A stretch of DNA of 64,000 nt from Candidatus Electrothrix scaldis (GTDB lineage Bacteria > Desulfobacterota > Desulfobulbia > Desulfobulbales > Desulfobulbaceae), in NCBI GenBank assembly GCA_033584155.1, contig CP138355.1:1506501-1570500 (forward strand), written 5' to 3'. The notes beneath the pieces are model-generated. The model was not told where the DNA came from and ran no database searches. It saw nothing but the letters and a program-made list of their open reading frames with translations. Shown in pieces: positions 9,069 to 17,330 of this stretch (positions within the stretch are counted from its first letter, which is position 1; each line of letters starts with the position of its first letter). Position numbers and translations under genes: made by a program.

Positions 9069-9548
9069 TTATTCGCTGCTTCGTCGATAGGTTCGAATGC
9101 TATAAGGAGTTGGACCTGGCACCTCTTCAGACCGTACTAACTCAAAGGGTGGACAGGAGAAGGAAGGAAAAAAAGCATCTCCAGGTACTTCCTGCCCAAG
9201 CTCGGTGAGGATCAAGGTATCTGCTCGCTCTAAGGCCAGCTGATAGAGCTGTGCCCCACCGATGACAAAGACCCGTTCCGCGTCCGCTGTCAGGTCAAGG
9301 CCCTGCTCCAGGGAATGGACCACCTCGGCACCAGGGGCCTGAAAGGCAGGATTTCTGGTAACAACGATATTTCGACGTCCGGGCAAGGGCTGACCAAGGG
9401 ACTCCCAGGTCTTGCGCCCCATGATGAGGCTATGCCCCATGGTGGTCTCCTTAAAGCGGGTCTGCTCCCCTGGGATATCCCAGGGGATGGTATTGCCCCG
9501 CCCGATGACCCGATTGGCAGCCATAGCGGCAATGAGGATAAGCTCCAT
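9069..9548 (-). CDS. folA: Dihydrofolate reductase
   Basis: NADPH-dependent reduction of dihydrofolate to tetrahydrofolate. The 159-residue product has the DHFR landmarks in order: LIAAMAANRVIGRGNTIPWD with the IPW motif and the catalytic acidic residue (IPGEQTRFKETT), SLIMGRKTWESLG (cofactor binding), LPGRRNIVVTRN and VFVIGGAQLYQLAL (the GG cofactor loop), then DTLILTEL. It starts 2 bp after the recA stop, so it is co-transcribed with recA. That pairing is unusual but gives no functional hint beyond DNA metabolism. No thymidylate synthase gene is adjacent. Confidence 0.95.
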   Translation of the reverse strand: MELILIAAMAANRVIGRGNTIPWDIPGEQTRFKETTMGHSLIMGRKTWESLGQPLPGRRNIVVTRNPAFQAPGAEVVHSLEQGLDLTADAERVFVIGGAQLYQLALERADTLILTELGQEVPGDAFFPSFSCPPFELVRSEEVPGPTPYSIRTYRRSSE

Positions 9549-9550
9549 GC

Positions 9551-10624
9551 TTATTTCCCGTCCTTGGCCGCCTCTGTTTCCTGGGGAGGCACCACCTCCT
9601 CAACCGCGCCCTGTACTGGCAGGCCAAAGCCTAACCGGACCTTACGGTCGATCTCCATCAGCATATCAGGATGTTCCTTAAGGAAGGTCTTGGCATTCTC
9701 CCGGCCCTGGCCGATGCGCTCATCATTATAGGAATACCAGGCCCCACTCTTATCGATGATCTCCTGTTCCACTCCGAGGTCCAAGAGATCACCGGTCCGG
9801 GAGATCCCTTCACCATAGATAATGTCAAATTCAGAGATCTTAAAGGGCGGAGCCACCTTATTCTTGACCACCTTGACCTTGGTTCGGTTACCGATCACCT
9901 CCTGCCCATCCTTGATCTGGGTCATGCGGCGGATATCGATACGAATGGAGCTATAAAACTTCAAGGCGTTGCCACCGGTGGTGGTCTCAGGGTTGCCAAA
10001 CATCACCCCGATCTTCATCCGGATCTGGTTGATAAAGATCAGCACCGTATTGGTCCGCTGGAGCACACTGGTAAACTTACGCATGGCATGGGACATCAGG
10101 CGGGCCTGGAGCCCCACATGCTGATCCCCCACATTACCGTCGATCTCCGCTCGCGGCACCAAGGCAGCCACCGAGTCCACCACAATAACGTCCAGGCCGC
10201 CACTGCGCATCAAGACCTCGCAGATCTCCAGAGCCTGCTCACCAAAATCCGGCTGGGAGACCAGCAGATTATCCACATCAACGCCCAGTCGTTCAGCATA
10301 GTCGATGTCAAGGGCGTGCTCCGCATCAATAAAGGCCGCATTGCCCCCTGCCTTCTGAGCCTCCGCAATAACATGCAGGGCCAGGGTGGTTTTACCAGAA
10401 GATTCCGGGCCGTAGATCTCGGTCACCCGGCCTCTGGGCAGGCCGCCCACGCCAAGGGCGATGTCAATCCCCAAGGTACCCGTGGAAATAGCTGGGATGT
10501 TTTCACGCTCATGCTCACCAAGGCGCATAATGGCCCCTTTGCCGAACTGCCGCTCTATCTGGCTCATAGCGTTGTCAACGCTCTTTCGCCTTCCTTCAGC
10601 CTGTTTATCCTGTGCCGCTGCCAT
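9551..10624 (-). CDS. recA: Recombinase A
   Basis: ATP-dependent strand-exchange protein and SOS coprotease. The sequence follows RecA throughout: KGAIMRLGE at the start, Walker [10 protein letters not shown], the conserved Glu region [11 protein letters not shown], Walker [13 protein letters not shown], loop L1 [12 protein letters not shown], and loop L2 [20 protein letters not shown]. The C-terminal domain is intact with an acidic tail. Length of 357 residues is typical. It forms an operon with folA. The upstream 270-bp gap contains a tandem palindromic repeat; I cannot identify a LexA site with confidence. Confidence 0.98.
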   Translation of the reverse strand: MAAAQDKQAEGRRKSVDNAMSQIERQFGKGAIMRLGEHERENIPAISTGTLGIDIALGVGGLPRGRVTEIYGPESSGKTTLALHVIAEAQKAGGNAAFIDAEHALDIDYAERLGVDVDNLLVSQPDFGEQALEICEVLMRSGGLDVIVVDSVAALVPRAEIDGNVGDQHVGLQARLMSHAMRKFTSVLQRTNTVLIFINQIRMKIGVMFGNPETTTGGNALKFYSSIRIDIRRMTQIKDGQEVIGNRTKVKVVKNKVAPPFKISEFDIIYGEGISRTGDLLDLGVEQEIIDKSGAWYSYNDERIGQGRENAKTFLKEHPDMLMEIDRKVRLGFGLPVQGAVEEVVPPQETEAAKDGK

Positions 10625-10756
10625 GAGTATTCTCCTTACTTATTCGTCGAGACGTACAATTGTTCCGTCGCTTCTCGCTGTTTCAATCCCGTTCTTCTTG
10701 CCGATGCCCTTTTTTCGTTTCTGAAGGAGGAACCTCCTCCCTTTGCTCTGCTTGAA

Positions 10757-10842
10757 CCGCTCCCGGAAGAGCTTCTACCATACTTTGAGTATGCTTCAAC
10801 CGCTCACGGGATAGGTTCTACCATACCCTGGGTATGCTTTGC
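10757..10842. repeat. Two tandem 43-bp repeats, each with an inner palindrome, upstream of recA
   Basis: Two imperfect direct copies (10757-10799 and 10800-10842) begin CCGCTC and share TTCTACCATAC. Each contains a CATAC-5 nt-GTATG inverted repeat. A more diverged partial third copy follows to about 10885. They fill most of the gap between recA and the transglutaminase-like gene and could be transcript hairpins or protein-binding sites. Confidence 0.65.
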
Positions 10843-10897
10843 CCTATCTCTTGATATGGTTCTTCCTCTCCCGGAGGCGGTTCTGCCTAATGCTCAA

Positions 10898-11764
10898 CTA
10901 CAAAGTACTCCGATTCTCAATGAATATAGGCTTACGATAATATTTATTCGCAAATTCTCGGAATGTAACCCCACCGTTGTCTTTAAATGTTTTCCGTAGA
11001 TTAAATTTATCTGTATTAATCAATATCACCGGATTTACCGCCGTAAGAGGGTTTCCGTACATTATAGTTTCAAAATAATTTTCTTTTAGCTTCTCAACCT
11101 TATTTACCTTCCATCCTTCCCCATTTTTTGAAACAGGGATAAATGCATCAATATCCCCGAAGATTAAAGAGAAGGTGGCAATACGATGCCCCGTTTTTTT
11201 ATTTACATAGGAAATATTATAATCAGGGTCCTGCACTTCCCAGTTTGCTGTTTCAGGATTAAAAACCTCCAGGAAAGTATGTGATAAGCAGGAGTCAAAG
11301 TTATCTGTAAAAATCATAACCACTCGACTGCTTATCCGCAGATGATCCAAAATTTTTTGCATAGCAAAGGCTCTTGGCCCACAGGTTAGATTGACCGGGG
11401 CGTCCTTTGCTTCATGAGTTTTCCATAGCCGTGCAAGGACCCTTGGTGTATTGAAGGCAGCACGTAAGTTGTAAGAAGGATCGTTGTTATGAACACTGTT
11501 CGTGTTCACCCAATTTCTTACAAAATCTATTTTTTTTGTTGGGGATGCAATCTGCTGATCCTCAATATATTGTTTTATTAATCTGATATCTCCTGCGTAT
11601 TTTTCAGCATCAGGGCTGAGATAGGCCTCAATGGAGGACACTGTGTCCATGGCTGGTGATGAACGCTCCTTGTATAAAAATACACCAAGAAGAATGTTCG
11701 CAAGGAAACTTATCAGAATGAGCAGCAAGAGAGCTACACGTTGGATGTTTCCTTTCCTTTTCAT
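10898..11764 (-). CDS. Membrane-anchored transglutaminase-like protein
   Basis: About 288 residues. After a basic start comes one membrane span (RVALLLLILISFLANILLGV), then a soluble domain expected in the periplasm. The domain shows the transglutaminase-like order of active-site residues: Cys in NLTCGPRAFAMQKIL, His in LSHTFLEVFNP and Asp in VQDPDYN. I infer a papain/transglutaminase fold with a Cys-His-Asp triad; the substrate is unknown. The ATG at 11764 is preferred over a TTG three codons upstream. It starts 15 bp after the cinA stop, so the two are probably co-transcribed. No maturation partner or ATP-grasp gene is nearby. Confidence 0.6.
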   Translation of the reverse strand: MKRKGNIQRVALLLLILISFLANILLGVFLYKERSSPAMDTVSSIEAYLSPDAEKYAGDIRLIKQYIEDQQIASPTKKIDFVRNWVNTNSVHNNDPSYNLRAAFNTPRVLARLWKTHEAKDAPVNLTCGPRAFAMQKILDHLRISSRVVMIFTDNFDSCLSHTFLEVFNPETANWEVQDPDYNISYVNKKTGHRIATFSLIFGDIDAFIPVSKNGEGWKVNKVEKLKENYFETIMYGNPLTAVNPVILINTDKFNLRKTFKDNGGVTFREFANKYYRKPIFIENRSTL

Positions 11765-11779
11765 AGCCTGCAATGCTTC

Positions 11780-13018
11780 TTAGAGGTTGTCCGCTAGTAA
11801 GACCCGTCGTACCATATCCAAAGCGGTTTGGGCGGTCAATGCCTGGATCTCTTTCCTTCCACCAGAGAAATGATGCAGAACTTCTTTCACTTTCTCTTTG
11901 TAAAAGATTCCAATGTATACCGTGCCTACTGGTTTTTCTTCTGTGCCGCCGCCTGGCCCGGCGATACCAGTGATGGAGAGAGAAACCTTGGTGCCCACCC
12001 GTGCAGCAAGTCGTGCCGCCATCGCTATAGCTACCTGTTTACTGACCGCTCCGTAATTACGCAATAGGTCCCGATCCACATTGAGGAGCACTTCCTTGAG
12101 ATGGTTGGAATAAGCCACCACCCCGCCAGCAAACCATTCCGAACTGCCCGGAACCGTTGTCAGTTGGGAACAGATCAAACCGCCGGTACAGGATTCAGCT
12201 ATGGAGAGCATGAGCCGTTTTTCCTTGAGCAGATTGCCTACCACCTCTGCTAAGGTTTCTCTGTCTGTGCCATAAATATGGTCACCTAATGCCTCCTGAA
12301 TTTGTTGTTCAGCATTATGGAATAGGGTTTCTACGTCCTTGGCATTACTGCTGGAAACCGTTAGACTCACATGTACTTCAAAATCAACCGGATAATAACC
12401 AACTGCCACCTTTTTCTCCTGCTCCAAGGGCATGAGACGCTTATTGATCTCGTGTTCCGGCAGGCCCACGGTCTTGTAGAGGCGCATTCGCTGATACTTA
12501 TTACAGCCACTCCAGCCTGCTAAGCGCGGTAGAACGACATCTACGAGCAATTTTTGCGCCTGAATGGGAACTCCGGGCAAGAAAAAGATAGGAATATCAT
12601 CGTGTACAAGTAGGTGGCCAGCCATCCTTTCCTTGGAACTCAAGACTTCAGACCCTGCTGGTAACCAAGCCAGCTTTTCCAAGGCATCAAGTTGTCCGTC
12701 GGTATTTTGTAATTGAGAGCGAATCTTTTCCAGAATGGCCTCATTCAAGGTGGATGGACGTTGTAAAGCCTCGGCTACCGCCTCATTGGTAAGGTCATCG
12801 GTTGTAGGGCCCAGTCCGCCGGTAACAATCACAAAATCAACCCGTCGAATCGCCCGTTTTAGGGCCTCGCCGATCAGCTTGGACGTATCCCCAATGGTAT
12901 GCATAGCATAAATTTCATGGCCGGCCTGGAAAAGTTCCCGGGCGGCAAAGGCACTGGTCGTATTGGTTATCCGGCCCGAGGTCAACTCGTCGCCAATCGC
13001 TATAATTTCTCCGATCAT
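11780..13018 (-). CDS. cinA: CinA-family nicotinamide-nucleotide amidohydrolase
   Basis: Two-domain CinA. The N-terminal MoCF/COG1058 domain, an ADP-ribose pyrophosphatase-like domain, begins MIGEIIAIGDELTSGRI and includes VTGGLGPTTDDLT. The C-terminal PncC domain, which deamidates nicotinamide mononucleotide in pyridine nucleotide salvage, carries SIAESCTGGLICSQLT, FAGGVVAYSN and SITGIAGPGGGTEEKPVGTV. The full length of about 412 residues supports both activities. The ATG at 13018 matches the canonical start; an upstream GTG adds five residues and is less likely. It is followed closely by the transglutaminase-like gene. In several bacteria cinA is near recA, as it is here, roughly 1.2 kb away. 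Confidence 0.94.
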   Translation of the reverse strand: MIGEIIAIGDELTSGRITNTTSAFAARELFQAGHEIYAMHTIGDTSKLIGEALKRAIRRVDFVIVTGGLGPTTDDLTNEAVAEALQRPSTLNEAILEKIRSQLQNTDGQLDALEKLAWLPAGSEVLSSKERMAGHLLVHDDIPIFFLPGVPIQAQKLLVDVVLPRLAGWSGCNKYQRMRLYKTVGLPEHEINKRLMPLEQEKKVAVGYYPVDFEVHVSLTVSSSNAKDVETLFHNAEQQIQEALGDHIYGTDRETLAEVVGNLLKEKRLMLSIAESCTGGLICSQLTTVPGSSEWFAGGVVAYSNHLKEVLLNVDRDLLRNYGAVSKQVAIAMAARLAARVGTKVSLSITGIAGPGGGTEEKPVGTVYIGIFYKEKVKEVLHHFSGGRKEIQALTAQTALDMVRRVLLADNL

Positions 13019-13259
13019 TGTCTTACACGGCACGTCATCATATTAACGGAACTCTTCTCTTGCAAAGGTGAGAGGCTCGATACTGTTGATGCTTTCACTT
13101 GCCAGTCTGTATGGCGCATGGGGAACAGTCCCGGCATCCGGCCTACTCTATCATAAACAGAACAAAAAGGGAAACATCAGAGTTTTTTCAGCGCAGAGAG
13201 AGAATACAATTCAGGTCGTTAACCGGGAACTCTGTAATGGTTCCTGCAATGTTGACGTG

Positions 13260-14777
13260 TCATGCTTCACTTGTCTGAAGCGTCAGACTTTTGGTCAGAT
13301 ATTTTTCCGGGAAATCTCCGACAGGTAAAGACTCTTCTGCTGCCTGAACGACTTGATCTGCAAGCTGGGCTCCCACAGAGTCTGCTTCCCCCTCTTTACC
13401 AAGTATCATGCGGATGATTTGAGATGCCTCAACCTGTTCCAGTGGATGGGAGGGAATAAAAGCGCTTGTATCTTCTTGGTCAATTTCGTGGAGAAATTTA
13501 TTCTGAACGAGCAAGTCTAAGGGTCGGGCCAGGTCAGTCTCATTGACGACTTGGCATTGTTCCACCATCTGATCCAGCGAGGTGGCTTTGCCCAAGGTGA
13601 AGTTATTATAGACAGTGAGTAAAATGTCAAAGGTACGTTGGAGGTCTTGGCGGGTATTGCTTTCTATCCCGGAGAGTTGGTAACTGTTGCGGTGTTGGAT
13701 TGCATAGGCCAGGACCGCACCCAGCAGGATGAACATCCAGCCCAACTGAATCCAGACCAAAAAGAGAGGGACCGTGGCAAAGGAGCCGTAGATAGCGTTA
13801 TAGTTGGCCACTCCGATCTGGAGAAACACGTAGGCCCGCTGAACAATAAACCAGAAGATTGCGCCGAACAGTGCTCCGCAAAGAGCTGCGGTTGTTTTGA
13901 CCTTCACATTGGGAAAAAAGAGATACATCATCATCAAGGACAGCGTGATGAAGAGAAAGGGAAGCAGTTTCAGGAGCATCTGCACGGTCCAGATCGAGGG
14001 GATTATCGTGATAACATGCCCCATTATTTTAGGCGATTGGACGATGGCATCGCCAGCCAGGGCGATATTCACTGAAATAGGCAGTAAAACCAGCAGAGCC
14101 AGATAATCCATGATCTTTCGGAATAAGGAACGGCCCTTACGAGTATGCCAGATGGCATTCATGGCATCCTCAATAGAACTTAAGACCATGATGACTACGA
14201 TAAGAAGACCTGCAATACCAAAGGCTCCTAAAGCAGCAAAATTAGTATTGTCCACGTAATCAAAAATGGTGTCAATGGCTTGGTGTAAGTGACGGTTTAA
14301 AGAGGGCGGTGGTTCAGCACTTGCCAGGACCGCGTCGTCCGCAACATTTTCGGTAATTTTTTCGGCAAAAGGTATTGTCGGAGGCGTGACTGTCTGTGGG
14401 GTTTCTGCTTGGGGAGACAATACATCCTCAGTCATTTCCGGGTCCAGTTTGTCGATGAAATGATAGGCTGCAATCCGCATCTGATCGCCATTACCCAGCC
14501 CTTTGAGAATGGCAGTACTCATGGCCAGCAGGGGAACCATAGACAGGATGACAGAGAAGGTCAGAGCTGATGCGCGTAAGGAGATATTGGTATTGCTGAA
14601 CTCATGTACCATAATGAGCAGAATGCGTAGTAGACTGCGCAATGCCCCGACAAGCTTTTTTTCTTCAGGACAATAGCCAAAGGACCAGTGGCTGAGGCGT
14701 CCACCTGCTTTTAAGGTTTCAAGCTTCATCGCAGGGGAAAGAGTTGGGCTGGATTGGGCAGAGGAATGCATTATCAT
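13260..14777 (-). CDS. YihY/virulence-factor BrkB family membrane protein
   Basis: 505-residue inner-membrane protein of the YihY (formerly RNase BN) family. The family signature is seen in ASALTFSVILSMVPLLAMS in the first span, then NFAALGAFGIAGLLIVVIMV, a span pair near SIWTVQMLLKLLPFLFITL, and GAIFWFIVQRAYVFLQIGVANYNAIYGSFATVP (read in two parts), which is diagnostic. A Pro/Thr/Glu-rich insertion of about 60 residues separates spans 1 and 2. The C-terminal 150 residues are a soluble winged-helix-like extension found in long members. Molecular function is unknown for the family; the old tRNA nuclease annotation is not supported by any motif. Confidence 0.88.
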   Translation of the reverse strand: MIMHSSAQSSPTLSPAMKLETLKAGGRLSHWSFGYCPEEKKLVGALRSLLRILLIMVHEFSNTNISLRASALTFSVILSMVPLLAMSTAILKGLGNGDQMRIAAYHFIDKLDPEMTEDVLSPQAETPQTVTPPTIPFAEKITENVADDAVLASAEPPPSLNRHLHQAIDTIFDYVDNTNFAALGAFGIAGLLIVVIMVLSSIEDAMNAIWHTRKGRSLFRKIMDYLALLVLLPISVNIALAGDAIVQSPKIMGHVITIIPSIWTVQMLLKLLPFLFITLSLMMMYLFFPNVKVKTTAALCGALFGAIFWFIVQRAYVFLQIGVANYNAIYGSFATVPLFLVWIQLGWMFILLGAVLAYAIQHRNSYQLSGIESNTRQDLQRTFDILLTVYNNFTLGKATSLDQMVEQCQVVNETDLARPLDLLVQNKFLHEIDQEDTSAFIPSHPLEQVEASQIIRMILGKEGEADSVGAQLADQVVQAAEESLPVGDFPEKYLTKSLTLQTSEA

Positions 14778-14919
14778 ATGTTATTTTTTCGCATTTTTTT
14801 ATGTATGAGATGGATAAAACAGAAAACCAGAATGTTCTTCGATGAAGAACAGATTTGGTGAGGGGTTGATGTGCAACTCCTCTGGGGCAAACAGGTTGTT
14901 ACCTCAGGTGGCGAGCGCT

Positions 14920-16524
14920 TTATGGTGTTCTTTTGGATAATGTATTGAGTGTGAGAACATTACTTCCGCTGTCTGCAATGGCTAATGGAGCCTCCTTGCC
15001 TGTGGCTTCGCTGACTTCCTTTTGTGCGAGAGGAGCATTGTCTTCTTTTATCTTCTCTTTAGGAGTAGGTTGCAGAGTAATCATTTTGCCGCTGAGCACG
15101 CCTGTTTTCTTTGGCGCGGGAGCCTCTATTTTGGTCGTTATACTCTCTTTCAAGCTTGGTTGTAAAGTGACCGTCTTCTTGCTGCTGCTCTTCGTATTTT
15201 TTCGGGCAAGAGCAGAATGCGGAATCTTTAATTTTTGGCCCAAACGTATGGTTGTCTTCTTGCCCAGATTATTGACTTGAGCAAGCTCTTTGACAGATAT
15301 TTTATATTTTTTGGCAATGCTAATAGCTGTGTCACCCTTTCTGACTCTGTATTCTTTATCACGAATTTGTCGGGCATACAAGAGTCGAGAGGGAATGTTC
15401 TTTATTTGTTTGCGAATGCGCTTGGTAGCAGGTAGACGAACCAAGGTGCCTTTGGGGATATATTTCCTCCCTTCAATGACCTGGTCTCGGAGTGCCGGGT
15501 TCAGGCGTTCAAATTCTTTATCAGGTATACCAAAAAAGTCAGTCAGTTCTTTTGTTGCAGCATAGGCACGCAAACGAAAGGTGACATTAATCCAAGGGCG
15601 ATTTTTGACCAGAGTGCGGTCGTTTTCTAAGCGTCTTGCGACACGAACAGCGGCAACAAATTCCGAATAAAAATTTTTCGCGGCAAATTTGAAGATCCCT
15701 GTCTGATGATGAGCGATAATCTTTGGGTAGGATCCCCATTTTTTTTGCGCGCGGACCATACCGGCTCGGCCATAGTTATAGGCTGTCAGGGCCAGGGGCC
15801 ATGCACCCAGTTGACGATGGTTTTCCTTGAGGAATTGTGCGGCAGCCACTGTGGACAGGTACACATCAAAACGCTCATCAACTAGTTCATTGATTGTTAG
15901 AAATTCTTTTCCAGTTCCTTTAGTGAACTGCCAGAGCCCAACCGCTGCAGCCTTGGAATGAGCATTCAGATTAAAAGACGACTCAACATGCGGGAGGTAC
16001 GCCAATTCTACCGGCAAATGATGGGCCCGCATAATTTTTTTAATAAGAGGCATGTATGCGCCAGAGCGGATGACTCCCTTGCGAAAGGTATCTTTCAGGC
16101 CGATCTGTACCCTGAGATTGTCAAGAGCCTCGTGGAAGACAGCTACTTTCTGCTTACCTTTAAATAGAGAATAAATTTTTTTTTCTTCTTTGGTTCTTGG
16201 TTTTTTACCATCAGCAAATTTTTCAAGAATTTTTTTATGGCGCAGGCGGACCATTTTCTCCAGCTGTCTATTCACTTTGCTTGCACCAGGTGTTGTTCTG
16301 GGAACGAAATCTATAACAGCATAAATTATGCTTAAATCGTCTTTGTCATGTAATACCCCTTGGGAGCTGGTATATGTGCCGTAAATCTTTTCCCAAAACT
16401 GCACGTTGGGTGCGATGATCGGATAAATCGGAAAGTTGGGGCCTGCCTCACATCGTCCACTGACCAGTAATCCCGTTGTGATAAGCAGGAGAAGGTATGC
16501 TATTTTTTTTATCATGATGGGCAT
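14920..16524 (-). CDS. mltD: Membrane-bound lytic transglycosylase D type (SLT + LysM)
   Basis: Periplasmic enzyme cleaving peptidoglycan glycan strands to 1,6-anhydro products. Signal peptide at residues 1-27 (LLLLITTGLLVSGRCEA; no clean lipobox), a linker domain, then an SLT domain from about residue 165 with the catalytic Glu in LAYLPHVESSFN, followed by AAVGLWQFTKGTGKEF and ALTAYNYGRAGM. One LysM domain (YRVRKGDTAISIAKKYKIS to LGQKLKIP) binds glycan near residues 398-440. The C-terminal 90 residues are Lys/Pro/Ser-rich with two repeated stretches (TVTLQPSLKE, MITLQPTPKE), an odd low-complexity tail. Monocistronic. Confidence 0.92.
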   Translation of the reverse strand: MPIMIKKIAYLLLLITTGLLVSGRCEAGPNFPIYPIIAPNVQFWEKIYGTYTSSQGVLHDKDDLSIIYAVIDFVPRTTPGASKVNRQLEKMVRLRHKKILEKFADGKKPRTKEEKKIYSLFKGKQKVAVFHEALDNLRVQIGLKDTFRKGVIRSGAYMPLIKKIMRAHHLPVELAYLPHVESSFNLNAHSKAAAVGLWQFTKGTGKEFLTINELVDERFDVYLSTVAAAQFLKENHRQLGAWPLALTAYNYGRAGMVRAQKKWGSYPKIIAHHQTGIFKFAAKNFYSEFVAAVRVARRLENDRTLVKNRPWINVTFRLRAYAATKELTDFFGIPDKEFERLNPALRDQVIEGRKYIPKGTLVRLPATKRIRKQIKNIPSRLLYARQIRDKEYRVRKGDTAISIAKKYKISVKELAQVNNLGKKTTIRLGQKLKIPHSALARKNTKSSSKKTVTLQPSLKESITTKIEAPAPKKTGVLSGKMITLQPTPKEKIKEDNAPLAQKEVSEATGKEAPLAIADSGSNVLTLNTLSKRTP

Positions 16525-16805
16525 CGGTACACAGCTCTTTCATCCATTGCAGAGTACCCAGTTGTTGCGTTGGCACTCCAGTTGCTCCTATATTAGTTAC
16601 TAATGTTCTATTGTACAATATTTTTGCATTAAAAGGCAAGAGGGGGAAAAAAGGTATTTTTTTAACGTCTCGAATTATGAGGTTAAGTGAGATGGAAAGA
16701 TCCCTACGACAATCCGCCGGGATATTGAGAAGGGATTTTTATAATGAATAATAAGCGATTATACAGAGAAGGCGAGGTTAAGAATAGAGCCCTATCGAAA
16801 AAATG

Positions 16806-17084
16806 TTAGGCTACGACAAGTAACTCAGTTGAATTCTTCACGATGGCATAGAACTCACATCTGCGGCAGTCAAGAAACTTGCCTGTAAGTCCTCCGTTCT
16901 TGTTAATCTTACAATAAGAATCACTAATGATCCAGCAGCATCGGCCTCCATTTTTTCCCTGGTGGATTCCATCTGCTCTGGACTCGGTTGCAGCGGGGCA
17001 AACGCCGTGCTTTGAGACATTCTTGCCTCCTGGCTCTCTTCCGCATTTCTTGAATTCCCAGCAGTTTATGTTTTTTTCTTCCAT
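16806..17084 (-). CDS. Two-CW-type cysteine-rich small protein
   Basis: A 92-residue soluble protein with nine cysteines. It opens with NCWEFKKCGREPGG, the CW motif shared by small proteins and sensor C-termini in Desulfobacterota and some other phyla, and has a second CW in GGRCCWIISDSYC followed by CRRCEFY. I assign it to the two-CW family; a metal (probably zinc) site is likely but the function is unknown. It is transcribed alone, with no ribosome-binding partner gene nearby. The ATG with an acidic MEEKN start is the only sensible start. Confidence 0.75.
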   Translation of the reverse strand: MEEKNINCWEFKKCGREPGGKNVSKHGVCPAATESRADGIHQGKNGGRCCWIISDSYCKINKNGGLTGKFLDCRRCEFYAIVKNSTELLVVA

Positions 17085-17250
17085 AGCGAAACCTTGCCTT
17101 AATGAAAAGGAAGTTTAATTTACAGTACTTTTTGTGTATTTGTAAAAAAAATTATACTTTAAGTTTGTTCGAAAAACAATATTTATTTTCACTAAGGAAG
17201 GTTATTCAAAGAGTTGTTTCGCAATAATGCAGCGGAAAAAGGAGAAAATA

Positions 17251-17294
17251 AAAAGGCGAGCAAAGAGAGTTGGTTCTCTTTATTCGCCTTTTTT
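17251..17294 (-). terminator. Terminator at the 3' end of the asparagine-synthetase-like gene
   Basis: AAAAGGCGA...AAAGAGA pairs with TCTCTTTA...TCGCCTTTTTT across a short loop. On the minus strand it reads as a stem followed by T residues. It is A/T-flanked on both sides, so it may act in both directions. Confidence 0.75.
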
Positions 17295-17330
17295 AGCAGA
17301 AAGAAGTTCTGCGTACGTAGTAAAAAAAGA

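Noticed and set aside
9671-10999. Long plus-strand open frame opposite recA (442 codons)
   Set aside because: It is the antisense shadow of the highly conserved recA gene and has no ribosome-binding site or recognisable domain.
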